The notes under the pieces were generated by a model that ran no database searches, had not been told where the DNA came from, and saw nothing but the letters and a program-made list of their open reading frames with translations. Both the position numbers and the translations under genes were made by a program. From positions 1-52,901 of the forward strand of contig NZ_BATA01000007.1 in assembly GCF_000474235.1 (NCBI RefSeq): DNA of 52,901 nucleotides, written 5' to 3'. The stretch comes from Halarchaeum acidiphilum MH1-52-1. GTDB lineage: Archaea > Halobacteriota > Halobacteria > Halobacteriales > Halobacteriaceae. Shown here piece after piece: positions 34,337 through 41,963 of this stretch (the first letter of the stretch is position 1; each line of letters begins with the position of its first letter).

Positions 34337-34603
34337 ACGGAACCGTGAGGAAGCAGGTGGGCGCGACGGCGCGCCCGGCGCAGGGTCTCCGACTGCACGA
34401 CGGCGGTCGGGGCCAGTATGTGTCGTCGGGGTGTGGTCGTCGGTCAGTGGTGGATCACCTCGGTACGTGGGGTGGTTGCGTGCGTGTATCGCACGTTCAG
34501 TCATCGATCAGCCGTCACGGGATCGTTATGGTCGATACGACATAGCTTTTCCGGGTGTTTCGATTAGTATATCGTTCTGTGTGATTGGTTCGTGAATCGG
34601 GAG
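34337..34603. other. Non-coding spacer between topA and the zinc-ribbon gene
   Basis: About 270 bases without a convincing gene. Base composition falls in AT-richer steps from about 34500 (ATATCGTT, GATTAGTAT, GTTATGG). An open minus-strand frame crosses part of it but uses codons unlike real genes here and only continues an antisense shadow of topA. I see no tRNA or known RNA fold. Confidence 0.5.
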
Positions 34604-34759
34604 TCAGACCGACTCGACGTTGAGACTCCCGCACGCCGGGCAGTTCTCTCGCGGCGAGTCGTACCCCTGCCCGCAGAGCTTGCACTCGAACGGGTGGTCG
34701 GTGGGGTCGGACAGGAGCCGCGTCGCGAGGTGTGTGATCGTGGCCATCGTCCTTCGCAT
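34604..34759 (-). CDS. 51-residue zinc-ribbon protein
   Basis: A tiny protein reading MRRTMATITHLATRLL, then SDPTDHPFECKLCGQGYDSP, RENCPACGSLNVESV. Two CxxC pairs (Cys26/29 and Cys39/42) make a rubredoxin-like zinc knuckle typical of the many small haloarchaeal zinc-finger proteins, which are sometimes involved in motility, biofilm or regulation. ATG at 34759 is chosen because CTATTAGTG lies 19-27 bases upstream; the in-frame ATG at 34747 (47 residues) is the alternative. It lies alone in a low-GC gap between topA and nreA, on the opposite strand to both. Confidence 0.75.
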   Translation of the reverse strand: MRRTMATITHLATRLLSDPTDHPFECKLCGQGYDSPRENCPACGSLNVESV

Positions 34760-34777
34760 GGTACAACGTCCCACATA

Positions 34778-34786
34778 CACTAATAG
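34778..34786 (-). promoter_or_regulatory. TATA box for the 51-residue zinc ribbon
   Basis: CTATTAGTG on the minus strand is centred 23 bases before the ATG at 34759 and 35 before that at 34747. Confidence 0.45.
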
Positions 34787-34922
34787 CTATCGGCTGTCTG
34801 GACGATAATTGAGGGATATAAACACCATATGGAAACGAAATATCTATATTAGTTGACGAACAGGCTCGAATACACGTCACGGAACACCTATCCAGCCATT
34901 CTGAATCGGTCCCGTTGGCCGT
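34787..34922. other. AT-rich spacer with an unassigned plus-strand TATA
   Basis: A low-GC patch with a textbook GATATAAACA on the plus strand (34815-34824). Thirty bases later a 7-codon frame (METKYLY) ends in TAG at 34851-34853; otherwise nothing is coded before nreA, which has its own box. It may drive a small RNA or be a remnant. Confidence 0.35.
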
Positions 34923-34934
34923 GGGCTTAAGCCC
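34923..34934 (+). promoter_or_regulatory. Palindromic TATA box of nreA
   Basis: GGGCTTAAGCCC is a perfect 12-base palindrome. Its CTTAAG core is 27-31 bases before the nreA ATG, so the box A itself is palindromic and could double as an operator. Confidence 0.45.
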
Positions 34935-34956
34935 GCCGCGGCCCAATCGGATCGCG

Positions 34957-36240
34957 ATGGGGCTTGACGACTACGTCGAGGGATTGAAGCCCGACGAGGA
35001 GTACGAGCGCCGGAAACTCGCGGCGGAGAAGTCCTACGCGATCACGGACTACCTCGATGCCGCGCGCGCCTCCTTCGAGGCCGTCAAACAGGGCGATTCG
35101 CTCTACGGGGCGACCGCGCCCTCCGTCTTCGTCGGCCGCTCCTCCTATCCGAACGTCTCCGCGGGGATCCTCTCGCCCGTCGCCGAGGGGGGCGACGCCG
35201 ACGCCGACGCCGACGCCGCGGACTACGCGACGAGCGGCGCGTGGTACGAACAGGGCCTCGGCATCGACAACGTCCTCCAGTACCGCACCGGATTGCTCAA
35301 CTCCCGGCGCTCGGCGGACGTGAACGTCGAGGACGTCTGGGACGGCTTCGTCGGCACGCAGCGCGAGGTCGCCATCGCCGATCGACCGGTGGACGTCGAG
35401 ATCGGTCTCGCCTCCACGCCCGACTTCGACCCCGACCAGTACGCCCAGCCGACCGCGAACGCGCCGAGCGGGCCGAACGCGTCCGTCGATTCCGCGGATC
35501 TGACCGAGAACCCCCACGTCCCGCGCGCCGTCGAGAAGACCCTCGAAGACGACGACTGGCGCGCGCAGGGCGCGATGACCTACCTCTACGAGCACGGACT
35601 CGACGTCTACGACGTCAATCGCGTGCTCTCCGTCGGCGCGCTCGGCCGAGGGGACAATCGGCGACTCGTCCCGACGCGGTGGTCGATCACCGCCGTCGAC
35701 GACACCGTCGGCCAGTACCTCCGCGGACAGATCCGCGACGCGCCGAGCGTCGACCGGGTCGAAGTCCGGATGAACGAGTACATGGGCAATCGCTACTGGG
35801 TCGTCCTCGCGCCGGGCAGCTGGGAGTTCGAACTCGTGGAGATGAAGTCGCCCGGGAGCGTCTGGAACCCCGATCCGAACGGCGATATCTGGATGGCGGC
35901 CGCGAGCGAGGGGTACGATGGTCGTACGGGATACGTCGAGGAGACCGCGGGCGCGTACTACGCCGCGCGACTCGGCGTCCTCGAACACCTCGCGGATCGG
36001 GGTCGGCAGGCGAAGGCGCTCGTCCTCCGCGAGGTCTCCGACGACTACTGGGCGCCCGTCGGCGTCTGGCAGGTGCGCGAGAGCGTCCGCCACGCCTTCT
36101 CGCGCGAGGCCGCCGACGCGGAGACGCTCCACGGCGCCGTCCGCGACGTCGCGGACCACCTCCCGGTCTCGATGGGCGACCTCCGCCGGAAGTCGACGAT
36201 GGTCGCCGGACTCCAGACCGGACTGAGCGATTGGGCGTAG
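34957..36240 (+). CDS. nreA: DNA repair protein NreA
   Basis: A 427-residue archaeal Nre protein, involved in repair of alkylation or replication-blocking damage together with PCNA. Family segments include MGLDDYVEGLKPDEEYERRK, SAITDYL-type sequence AITDYLDAARASFEA, FVGRSSYPNVSAGILSP, RWSITAVDDTVGQYLR, and YWVVLAPGSWEFELVEMKSPGS. The last residues QTGLSDWA are a PCNA-interacting peptide of the Nre type. The N-terminal zinc motif of NreB-like members is not seen. ATG at 34957 fits the family start; a box A lies 27-31 bases before it. A short membrane/coiled-coil gene follows. Confidence 0.92.
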   Translation: MGLDDYVEGLKPDEEYERRKLAAEKSYAITDYLDAARASFEAVKQGDSLYGATAPSVFVGRSSYPNVSAGILSPVAEGGDADADADAADYATSGAWYEQGLGIDNVLQYRTGLLNSRRSADVNVEDVWDGFVGTQREVAIADRPVDVEIGLASTPDFDPDQYAQPTANAPSGPNASVDSADLTENPHVPRAVEKTLEDDDWRAQGAMTYLYEHGLDVYDVNRVLSVGALGRGDNRRLVPTRWSITAVDDTVGQYLRGQIRDAPSVDRVEVRMNEYMGNRYWVVLAPGSWEFELVEMKSPGSVWNPDPNGDIWMAAASEGYDGRTGYVEETAGAYYAARLGVLEHLADRGRQAKALVLREVSDDYWAPVGVWQVRESVRHAFSREAADAETLHGAVRDVADHLPVSMGDLRRKSTMVAGLQTGLSDWA

Positions 36241-36275
36241 AAGACTTACAACGGCCGGCGCGCTACGTCCGCAAT

Positions 36276-36650
36276 ATGGATCCCCTCCACGGTTCGGCCG
36301 CGCTCGCGTTCGCATCCGCCCCCGCGCCCGCACCCGCCGCACCGACGCTCACTCCCGCCTTCCTCGGCGGAATGCCCGGCGGAATGGAGCTGTTGCTCGT
36401 CCTCTTCGTCGCCCTCTGCGTCTTCGGGATCCCCGTCCTCCTCCTGCTCGGCGGCGGTGGCTACCTGCTCGCGCGCTCCTCGCGGAAGGACGAGCGGATC
36501 GCCGACCTCGAACGGGAGGTCGCGGCCCTCCGCGAGCGGGTTGACGGGGCGGAGCGCGACGGAAACGGCGAGCGCGACGGAAACGGCGAGCGCGACGGAA
36601 ACGGCGAGGACGACCGTGACACCTCGGCGTCGCGGGAGGGAGCGCGATGA
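36276..36650 (+). CDS. Single-helix membrane protein with coiled coil and ERDGNG repeats
   Basis: A 124-residue protein, family unknown. Residues 1-35 are Ala/Pro-rich, possibly a signal-like or linker segment. One transmembrane helix follows (LLLVLFVALCVFGIPVLLLL, about 39-58), then a short coiled coil (DERIADLEREVAALRERVDG, about 72-92), and three exact copies of ERDGNG (93-110) encoded by an 18-base perfect tandem repeat. The layout resembles small bacterial and haloarchaeal membrane-anchored coiled-coil proteins. CTTACA at 36245-36250 is about 28 bases upstream. It starts 35 bases after nreA. Confidence 0.65.
   Translation: MDPLHGSAALAFASAPAPAPAAPTLTPAFLGGMPGGMELLLVLFVALCVFGIPVLLLLGGGGYLLARSSRKDERIADLEREVAALRERVDGAERDGNGERDGNGERDGNGEDDRDTSASREGAR
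36552..36605 (+). repeat. Three perfect 18-base tandem repeats
   Basis: GAGCGCGACGGAAACGGC occurs three times without a mismatch, encoding ERDGNG x3 in the tail of the small membrane protein. Perfect identity, including third codon positions, points to recent slippage. Confidence 0.9.
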
Positions 36651-36720
36651 CGCCGCGGGGCACGCCCGCGGCGAGCGTCGAAAGGAGTACCTTTGTGACT
36701 CGCGCGCCAACCACGTGGTA

Positions 36721-37533
36721 ATGGCACGCTCGACCGCACCCCCCGACTGGGGGGATCGAATCAGGACCTTCGCGCTGGCGACCGGTGTCGGGCTCAGCGG
36801 TCTCGTCGTCGGACTGGCCCTCACTCTCGTCGTCGCGATCGTCTTCCGGCTCGCCGGGATCCCGATCACGCCCTCGCTCTCCATCGTCCTCAGCACCGTT
36901 CTGCTTCAGGGCGTCGCGTTCGGCTCGGTGGCGTACGCGTACGCGCGGTACCGTAACGACACGGCGCGCTTCCTCAGGTTCCGGTTGCCGTCGATCCGGG
37001 AGATCGGATTGGCGGTCGCCGGATGGCTCGCCGCGCTCGCCGCGCTCCTCGTCATCAGCGGCGTCCTCCAGTCGACGAACGCGCCGACGGCGACGAACGA
37101 CGTCGCGGACCTCGGGATGGCGCACCCGGAAGTCCTCCTGCTGCTCGTCCCGCTCTCCTTCCTCCTCGTCGGGCCCGGCGAGGAACTGCTCTTTCGCGGC
37201 GTCGTGCAGGGGACGCTCCGCGAGCGATTCGGTCCCGTTCCCGGCGTCCTGCTCGCCAGCCTCGTCTTCGCGGGCGTCCACTTCACGTCCCTCTCCGGGA
37301 GTGTCTCGGGGCGGATCGTCACCATCGCCGCGCTGTTCGTCATCGCGCTCGTCCTCGGCGGCCTCTACGAGTACACGGGGAACCTGACCGTCACGGCGCT
37401 CGTCCACGGCGCGTACAACGCGACGCAGTTCGGGCTGCTCTACCTCCAGCAGACGCACGCCGCCGCGGGCCACCTCGCACCGTACGGCGTCCACGTCGGC
37501 GCGCTCGCGTCGCTCGTGGCGCAGGTGCACTGA
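36721..37533 (+). CDS. CPBP family intramembrane metalloprotease
   Basis: A 270-residue polytopic membrane protein of the CPBP/Abi (Rce1-like) family. About eight helices are predicted. The catalytic motif EELLFRG has Glu154-Glu155 and Arg159, the second motif is FAGVHF with His187, and the third is HGAYN with His229 and Asn233, so all expected active-site residues are present. Substrates of archaeal members are unknown; related proteins process prenylated proteins or act in peptide immunity. TACCTTTGTG at 36688-36697 lies about 28 bases before the ATG. Confidence 0.9.
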   Translation: MARSTAPPDWGDRIRTFALATGVGLSGLVVGLALTLVVAIVFRLAGIPITPSLSIVLSTVLLQGVAFGSVAYAYARYRNDTARFLRFRLPSIREIGLAVAGWLAALAALLVISGVLQSTNAPTATNDVADLGMAHPEVLLLLVPLSFLLVGPGEELLFRGVVQGTLRERFGPVPGVLLASLVFAGVHFTSLSGSVSGRIVTIAALFVIALVLGGLYEYTGNLTVTALVHGAYNATQFGLLYLQQTHAAAGHLAPYGVHVGALASLVAQVH

Positions 37534-37578
37534 CGCGTCGGCGTCGGGTGAGAACCGAAGGGAAACGCGAGAAGCGAA

Positions 37579-37908
37579 CTACTCCGCGGTCTCGGCGGCC
37601 TCGGCGTCCTCCGCGCCGTCCGACTCGGCGGTCGGGGCGGGACCGTCGCCGATCTGTTCGCGCACCGTCTCGACGAACTCGCGACGCGACTCGAAGTACG
37701 GGACGTCTGTGTGCGCGAGGACGTCCGCGAGACGACGCGGGCCCTTCGGCGTCCGGATCGTCGTCTCGCCCTCGCGGCGGACGATCTCGCTGCGCTGGAT
37801 TCCCCACGTGAATCGGGAGGCGATGCGCGCGAGCGGCGCGCCCTCGACGGGAGCGCCCTCGCCGAGTTCGACCGCGGGCGCCTCCTCCTCCTCGTCATCG
37901 TCGGCCAT
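37579..37908 (-). CDS. DUF5789-like haloarchaeal protein
   Basis: A 109-residue acidic protein. After MADDDEEEEAPAVELGEGAP comes the conserved core APLARIASRFTWGIQRSEIV, then RTPKGPRRLADVLAHTDVPYFESRREFVETV, and a disordered acidic tail. This matches the haloarchaeal family I recall as DUF5789, function unknown. The core has a strand-helix pattern that could be a small DNA- or protein-binding fold. ATG at 37908 is preferred; CCTAATC on the minus strand near 37931-37937 is about 26 bases upstream. It converges with the CPBP protease gene. Confidence 0.75.
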   Translation of the reverse strand: MADDDEEEEAPAVELGEGAPVEGAPLARIASRFTWGIQRSEIVRREGETTIRTPKGPRRLADVLAHTDVPYFESRREFVETVREQIGDGPAPTAESDGAEDAEAAETAE

Positions 37909-37980
37909 ACGCGACACCTCGGCGGGCCGCCGATTAGGCCTTTCGATGCATCACACGGGCGACTGGTGTCTGACGTACCG

Positions 37981-37988
37981 TTTTTAGG
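37981..37988 (+). promoter_or_regulatory. TATA box for the gene at 38010
   Basis: TTTTTAGG lies 22-29 bases before the ATG at 38010. Confidence 0.55.
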
Positions 37989-38009
37989 CCCGGGGGCGTA
38001 TGTGGGCGT

Positions 38010-38894
38010 ATGACCAGCCTCGCGGACGCGTACCAGCGCGACGCCAACGGCGCGAGCCAGCGTCGCGTCTACGCGGGGACCGCGCTCTTCGGGGCGGGCG
38101 CGCTGCTCGTCGTCGCCGGGATCCTCGCCGGCGCGACGCATCTCGTGATGGGACCGACCCCCTCGACCGCGGCGAAGTTCGGCGCGCGCGAACTCGGTCT
38201 CACCCTCGTCTGCCTCGGCGTGCCCGCCATCTTCGTCGGCGTCTTCACCGTCCTCCCGGCGAGTCGGTTTCACCGCGTCGCGGCCGCCGGGGGCGCGCTC
38301 GTCGCCGTCGTCGGCACGGTCGTCCTCCGCTACGCCTATCCCCACCGATGGTACGCCGGCGGCGGCTCCGTCCCCTCGACGACGGCGCTCGGCGGCGCGC
38401 TCGTCTACGCCTTCGGCCTGATCGTCACCTTCTGGTGTCTGTTCACCGCCGTCGCGACGTTCAAGACCCGCAACGCGCCCGGCGGCACCGTCACGCTCAC
38501 CGTCACCGAGGACGGACAGACCCGGACGGTCGAGGTGCCCCGCGAGGATCTCGACGACGCCCGTGACGCCGTCTCCGAGGGATCGTTCGGCGGCGTCGGC
38601 GTCTTCGGCGGCGTCGAGCAGACGGACCCGACCGATCCGACGCCCACGCCGACCTCCGACGGCGGCGCGACGACGCCCGACGTCCGCGACGTGTCCGGCG
38701 ACCGGGCAGACACCGACGACGCCGAGCCGTCGGCCGACGCGGGCTCGGACGTCGGTCCCGACCGCTACTGCGGCAGCTGCGCGCACTTCGACTACGTCCG
38801 CACCGAGGACGGGAACATCCGCCCCTACTGCGGCCAGCACGACGAACTCATGGACGACATGGACGCCTGCGAGGAGTGGACGCGTACCGAGTGA
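38010..38894 (+). CDS. Membrane protein with C-terminal cysteine-rich knuckle (DUF7139-like)
   Basis: A 294-residue protein. Residues about 20-155 hold four transmembrane helices (ALFGAGALLVVAGILAG; LGLTLVCLGVPAIFVGVFTV; AAAGGALVAVVGTVVL; LGGALVYAFGLIVTFWCLF). A soluble strand-rich segment (GTVTLTVTEDGQTRTVEVP) and a long disordered Asp/Thr/Pro linker follow. The last 45 residues form a conserved-looking knuckle, YCGSCAHFDYV...YCGQHDELMDDMDACEEW, with four cysteines and histidines that could bind zinc or an Fe-S cluster on the cytoplasmic side. I recall a haloarchaeal family DUF7139 with this layout. Confidence 0.72.
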   Translation: MTSLADAYQRDANGASQRRVYAGTALFGAGALLVVAGILAGATHLVMGPTPSTAAKFGARELGLTLVCLGVPAIFVGVFTVLPASRFHRVAAAGGALVAVVGTVVLRYAYPHRWYAGGGSVPSTTALGGALVYAFGLIVTFWCLFTAVATFKTRNAPGGTVTLTVTEDGQTRTVEVPREDLDDARDAVSEGSFGGVGVFGGVEQTDPTDPTPTPTSDGGATTPDVRDVSGDRADTDDAEPSADAGSDVGPDRYCGSCAHFDYVRTEDGNIRPYCGQHDELMDDMDACEEWTRTE

Positions 38895-38955
38895 GGAATC
38901 GGTCGCTCAGTCTTCGCCACCGATCCTTTTTCCGCCCGCGCTCGCTCTCACGGGT

Positions 38956-39180
38956 ATGGTCAGCGAGTCGACCCGCGAGGGCCTCCGTTCGCTCGCGCGT
39001 ACCGACTTCCGACTCCGCCTCTCGCTCGCGGCGGGTGCGTTCGGCGTCGCCGCCGCCCTCGACTACGGGAACGCCGACGTCGCCGCCGCCCTCGACTACG
39101 GGAACGCCGACGTCGCCGCCGCCCTCGTCCTCGCCGTCGCCGCCCTCATCGGCGCGGGCGTCTGGCGGGCGCTCGGCTGA
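38956..39180 (+). CDS. Small membrane protein with an internal 11-residue duplication
   Basis: A 74-residue protein with an N-terminal charged helix (STREGLRSLARTDFRLR) and two hydrophobic stretches (LSLAAGAFGVAAAL and VAAALVLAVAALIGAGVW). Between them the segment VAAALDYGNAD occurs twice in tandem from an exact 33-base duplication, and a third partial VAAAL follows. Without the duplication it would be a simple two-helix protein. No family recognised. CCTTTTTCC near 38925-38933 is about 26 bases upstream of the ATG. Confidence 0.6.
   Translation: MVSESTREGLRSLARTDFRLRLSLAAGAFGVAAALDYGNADVAAALDYGNADVAAALVLAVAALIGAGVWRALG
39046..39111 (+). repeat. Perfect 33-base tandem duplication
   Basis: Copies at 39046-39078 and 39079-39111 are identical, and the first 16 bases of the unit begin a third time at 39112. 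The duplication is in frame and adds 11 residues. Confidence 0.92.
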
Positions 39181-39244
39181 TCCGATCGCCGGGATCAGCT
39201 AATCGTCTCCACGGTATCGTCGACGCTGCGTCCTCGAAACGGGA

Positions 39245-39697
39245 TCACAGCCCGGCCAGTCGCGTCGCCACGTCGTCCCAGTGGCTGCCCTTCCAGTAGC
39301 GCTGGCCGCACGCCGTACAGCGCCACACCCGCGCGGCGTCGTCCGGGACGTGCTCGGGGTGCGGCGGCTCCGCCTCCTCCAGTTCGCCGTTGCAGGTCGC
39401 ACAGCGCGTCGGCGTCTCGGGGAGCGAGAGTTCGAACCCCTTCTCGGTCAGCTCCGCCAGTTGGTCGTCCACGTGTCGCGTCCGCAGGAGGACGCCGTCG
39501 CTCGCCCGCCGCGCGAGTTCCGCGTCGCGCGTGAGGAGCGTCCGGCCCTCGCGGGCGGCGATCTCGCGGAGGCGATCGTCGTCCTCGACGCCGCGATCGA
39601 GGGCGTAGGCGGCGTCGTAGCCGCACATCCGCAGGAGGCGCGCGAGCTTCCCGAGCATGACGTCGAGGAGCAGCGCCGTGTCGTCGGGCGCGGCCAT
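39245..39697 (-). CDS. Mut7-C RNase domain protein
   Basis: A 150-residue Mut7-C protein (PIN-fold RNase domain plus zinc ribbon). The first Asp is Asp12 in LLLDVMLGKLARLLRMCGYD, the family signature; a second acidic site is TRDAEL (57-62). Zinc ligands are Cys99/Cys102 (RCATC) and Cys127/Cys130 (RCTAC), with the family-typical GQRYWKGSHW after them. Biochemical activity in archaea is not settled. The ATG shares a base with the stop of polX, so it is translated from the same mRNA. Confidence 0.9.
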   Translation of the reverse strand: MAAPDDTALLLDVMLGKLARLLRMCGYDAAYALDRGVEDDDRLREIAAREGRTLLTRDAELARRASDGVLLRTRHVDDQLAELTEKGFELSLPETPTRCATCNGELEEAEPPHPEHVPDDAARVWRCTACGQRYWKGSHWDDVATRLAGL

Positions 39698-41454
39698 CAG
39701 TCGAGGCCGGTTCGGAGAGCGTCGAGGTCACGGGCGTTCAGCACGTCGCCCGACTCGGCCCAGCCGCGACGGGCGGTGTGGACGCCGTAGGTGAGGTGGT
39801 CGTACTCCTCGGGCGAGTGCGCGTCGGTGCCGATGGCGATCGCCGCGCCGGCCTCGACGGCCGCGTGGACCGCGCTCCCCCACAGGTCGAGTCGGTGGAC
39901 GTTCGCGTTCACTTCGAGCGCCGTGCCGGCGTCGGCGGCCGCCGCGGCGAGCTCCGCGGCGTCGAACTCCATCGCCGGGCGCTCGTTGATGAGCCGCCCC
40001 GAGGGGTGTCCGAGGATATCGACGTGCGGGTGTTCGACCGCGCTGACGAGGCGGTCGGTCTGATCGCCGCCGTCGTCCCCTAGCCCGGAGTGCGGCGAGG
40101 CGATCACGAGGTCGAGGTCGGCGAGCGCGTCGTCGCTCACCGCACCGACGGTCCCCTCGGCGTCCACGTTCGCTTCGACGCCGTGGAGCACTTCGATATC
40201 GGCGTCCGCGCGGACGTCCGCGATCGCGTCCGCCTGCTCGCGGAGGTCGTCGTCGCTCAGTCCCGAATCGCCGAACACGCCCGGTCCCTCCGCGTGATCG
40301 GTGATGCAGACGTAGTCGTGGCCGAACTCGGCGGCCGCCTCGACCATCTCCGCGAGGGCGTAGTCGCCGTCCGACCAGTCCGAGTGGACGTGGAGGTCGC
40401 CGCGGACGTCGTCCTCGGTGAGGAGGTCGGGGAGCGCGTCCTCGCGCGCGGCGTCGATCTCCCCGCGGTTCTCGCGGATCTCGGGCGGGATCCACGGCAA
40501 GCCGAGCGCGTCGTACACCGCCTCCTCCGTCTCGGCGGCGAGCAGGTCGCCGACGCGCTGGCCGGCGTCCGGATCGTCGACGTCGCTCCTGTCGACGTCG
40601 AAAACGCCGTACTCGTTGACCTTCTTGCCCTGCGCGATCGCGTGGTTGCGGAGGGCGACGTTGTGCGACTGCGATCCCGTGAAGTACTGGAGCGCCGACC
40701 CGAACTCGTTCGGGACGACGACGCGGAGGTCGACGCGCGTCCCGTTCACGCGCACGGACGTCTTCGTCTCGCCCGTCTCGATGACGTCGGCTGCGCGCTC
40801 CCAGTCGGCGAGGTGGTCGCCGACGGCCGCGCCCGCGTCGCTCGCCGCGAGCACGTCCACGTCGCCGTTCGTCTCGCGCCACCGGCGGATCGATCCCGCG
40901 ACCGCGACGCGCTCGACGGCGTCGTGGTCGGCGAGGTGGTCGGTGACGTCGTCCGCGAGCGGACGCGTCTTTCCGAGGAGGTCGCGCTCACCCGCCTGCC
41001 GCGCGAACGCGACGCCCTCGCGGATGTTCTCCTCCGTCTTCGCGCCGAACCCCTCGACCTCGCGGATCTCGCCGTCCTCCGCCGCCCGCTCCAGTTCGTC
41101 GAGCGTCGTCACGCCGAGCGCGTCGTGGAGCTTCTTGACCGTCTTCGGCCCGACGCCCTCGACGCGCGTCAGCGCGTCCATCTCGACGGGCAGCTCCTCG
41201 CGTGCCTCCTCCAGCTCCGCGAAGGTGCCCGTCTCCACGTAGTCCACGACGTGCTCGGCGATCCCTTCGCCGACGCCCTCGATCGATTGGACGGCCTCGG
41301 GACCCTCGGCGGCGAGGTCCTCGATCGCCTCCGGGGAATCCCGGACGTTGTCGGCGGCGCGGCGATAGACGTTCGGCCGGTAGTCGTCCCCCTGCGCCTC
41401 CATCAGGTCGGCGTACTCGTCGAGGACGGCCGCCACCTCGGCGTTCCGGCTCAT
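39697..41454 (-). CDS. polX: Family X DNA polymerase with PHP domain
   Basis: A 585-residue PolX. An N-terminal helix-hairpin-helix region (VEGVGPKTVKKLHDALGV) precedes the polymerase palm with the metal motif NGDVDVL and the segment FGSALQYFTGSQSHNVALRN. From about 335 a PHP domain follows (GDLHVHSDWSDG, CITDHAEG, HGVEANV, DLVIASPHSGLG, LGHPSGR, ANVHRLDL, GTDAHSPEE) with its metal-binding His/Asp set intact, so a 3'-5' exonuclease or AP-site activity is expected besides gap filling. It acts in base-excision repair. It overlaps DUF5788 (ATGA) and Mut7-C, forming a three-gene operon. Confidence 0.95.
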   Translation of the reverse strand: MSRNAEVAAVLDEYADLMEAQGDDYRPNVYRRAADNVRDSPEAIEDLAAEGPEAVQSIEGVGEGIAEHVVDYVETGTFAELEEAREELPVEMDALTRVEGVGPKTVKKLHDALGVTTLDELERAAEDGEIREVEGFGAKTEENIREGVAFARQAGERDLLGKTRPLADDVTDHLADHDAVERVAVAGSIRRWRETNGDVDVLAASDAGAAVGDHLADWERAADVIETGETKTSVRVNGTRVDLRVVVPNEFGSALQYFTGSQSHNVALRNHAIAQGKKVNEYGVFDVDRSDVDDPDAGQRVGDLLAAETEEAVYDALGLPWIPPEIRENRGEIDAAREDALPDLLTEDDVRGDLHVHSDWSDGDYALAEMVEAAAEFGHDYVCITDHAEGPGVFGDSGLSDDDLREQADAIADVRADADIEVLHGVEANVDAEGTVGAVSDDALADLDLVIASPHSGLGDDGGDQTDRLVSAVEHPHVDILGHPSGRLINERPAMEFDAAELAAAAADAGTALEVNANVHRLDLWGSAVHAAVEAGAAIAIGTDAHSPEEYDHLTYGVHTARRGWAESGDVLNARDLDALRTGLD

Positions 41455-41963
41455 CGGCGGCCCCCGCTCGTGTTCCCGCGCCCGCGAGCACTCGTGCCCC
41501 CGGTGCCATCGACGCCGCCGCTCCCCCGGCCGCGCCCGCGCGAGCTGTCCCCGTCGTGGCCGAGCGCCTTCTTGAGGAAGGTGAACCACCGCTTCGTGTC
41601 GGCGGCCTCCGTCGCTTCGATCTCGCCCTCGATGTCCCCGCCGCCGAGCGATTCGAGGGCGTTCAGCGCGCGATCGATCCCGATGACCTCCTCGGCGAGC
41701 GTCTCGCCCTCCGCGTAGTCGAGTTCGGCCTCCTCCAAGCGTTCGACGCGCTCGCGGCGCGCGCGCCGGAGGGTGCGCTTTGCGTCCTCGACCTCCTCGC
41801 GACGATCCGGGGGGACGCGTTCGACGCTGCTGGTCTCGAAGACGAACTCCCGGAGCGGGAACGGCTCGCCGTCGAGTTCGATCTCGTCGGGGATGGACGC
41901 GCCGACCGTCGCGGACTCGCGTCCGATGCGCTCCAAGAGGCCCTTGCGCTCGTACTCCTTCAT
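41451..41963 (-). CDS. DUF5788 family protein
   Basis: A 170-residue haloarchaeal protein. It starts MKEYERKGLLERIGRESATV, followed by IPDEIELDGEPFPLREFVFE, a helical coiled-coil segment (REEVEDAKRTLRRARRERVE), and AADTKRWFTFLKKALGHDGD. The last 30 residues are a Gly/Arg/Ser tail resembling an RGG-like nucleic-acid-binding extension. I recognise the family as DUF5788, function unknown. It is the first gene of the DUF5788-polX-Mut7-C operon and overlaps polX by four bases. CCTACAAG on the minus strand near 41988-41996 is about 29 bases upstream. Confidence 0.82.
   Translation of the reverse strand: MKEYERKGLLERIGRESATVGASIPDEIELDGEPFPLREFVFETSSVERVPPDRREEVEDAKRTLRRARRERVERLEEAELDYAEGETLAEEVIGIDRALNALESLGGGDIEGEIEATEAADTKRWFTFLKKALGHDGDSSRGRGRGSGGVDGTGGTSARGRGNTSGGRR

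Noticed and set aside
31655-34504. A 949-codon open frame antisense to topA
   Set aside because: It is a shadow created by high GC and the regular codon bias of topA. Its residues are Arg/Leu/Val-rich without any domain, while topA on the other strand has every expected motif.
36721-37533. CPBP protease as part of a bacteriocin-immunity or defence cassette
   Set aside because: Neighbouring genes are ordinary haloarchaeal genes, with no peptide precursor or exporter. The family is widespread with no defence link here.
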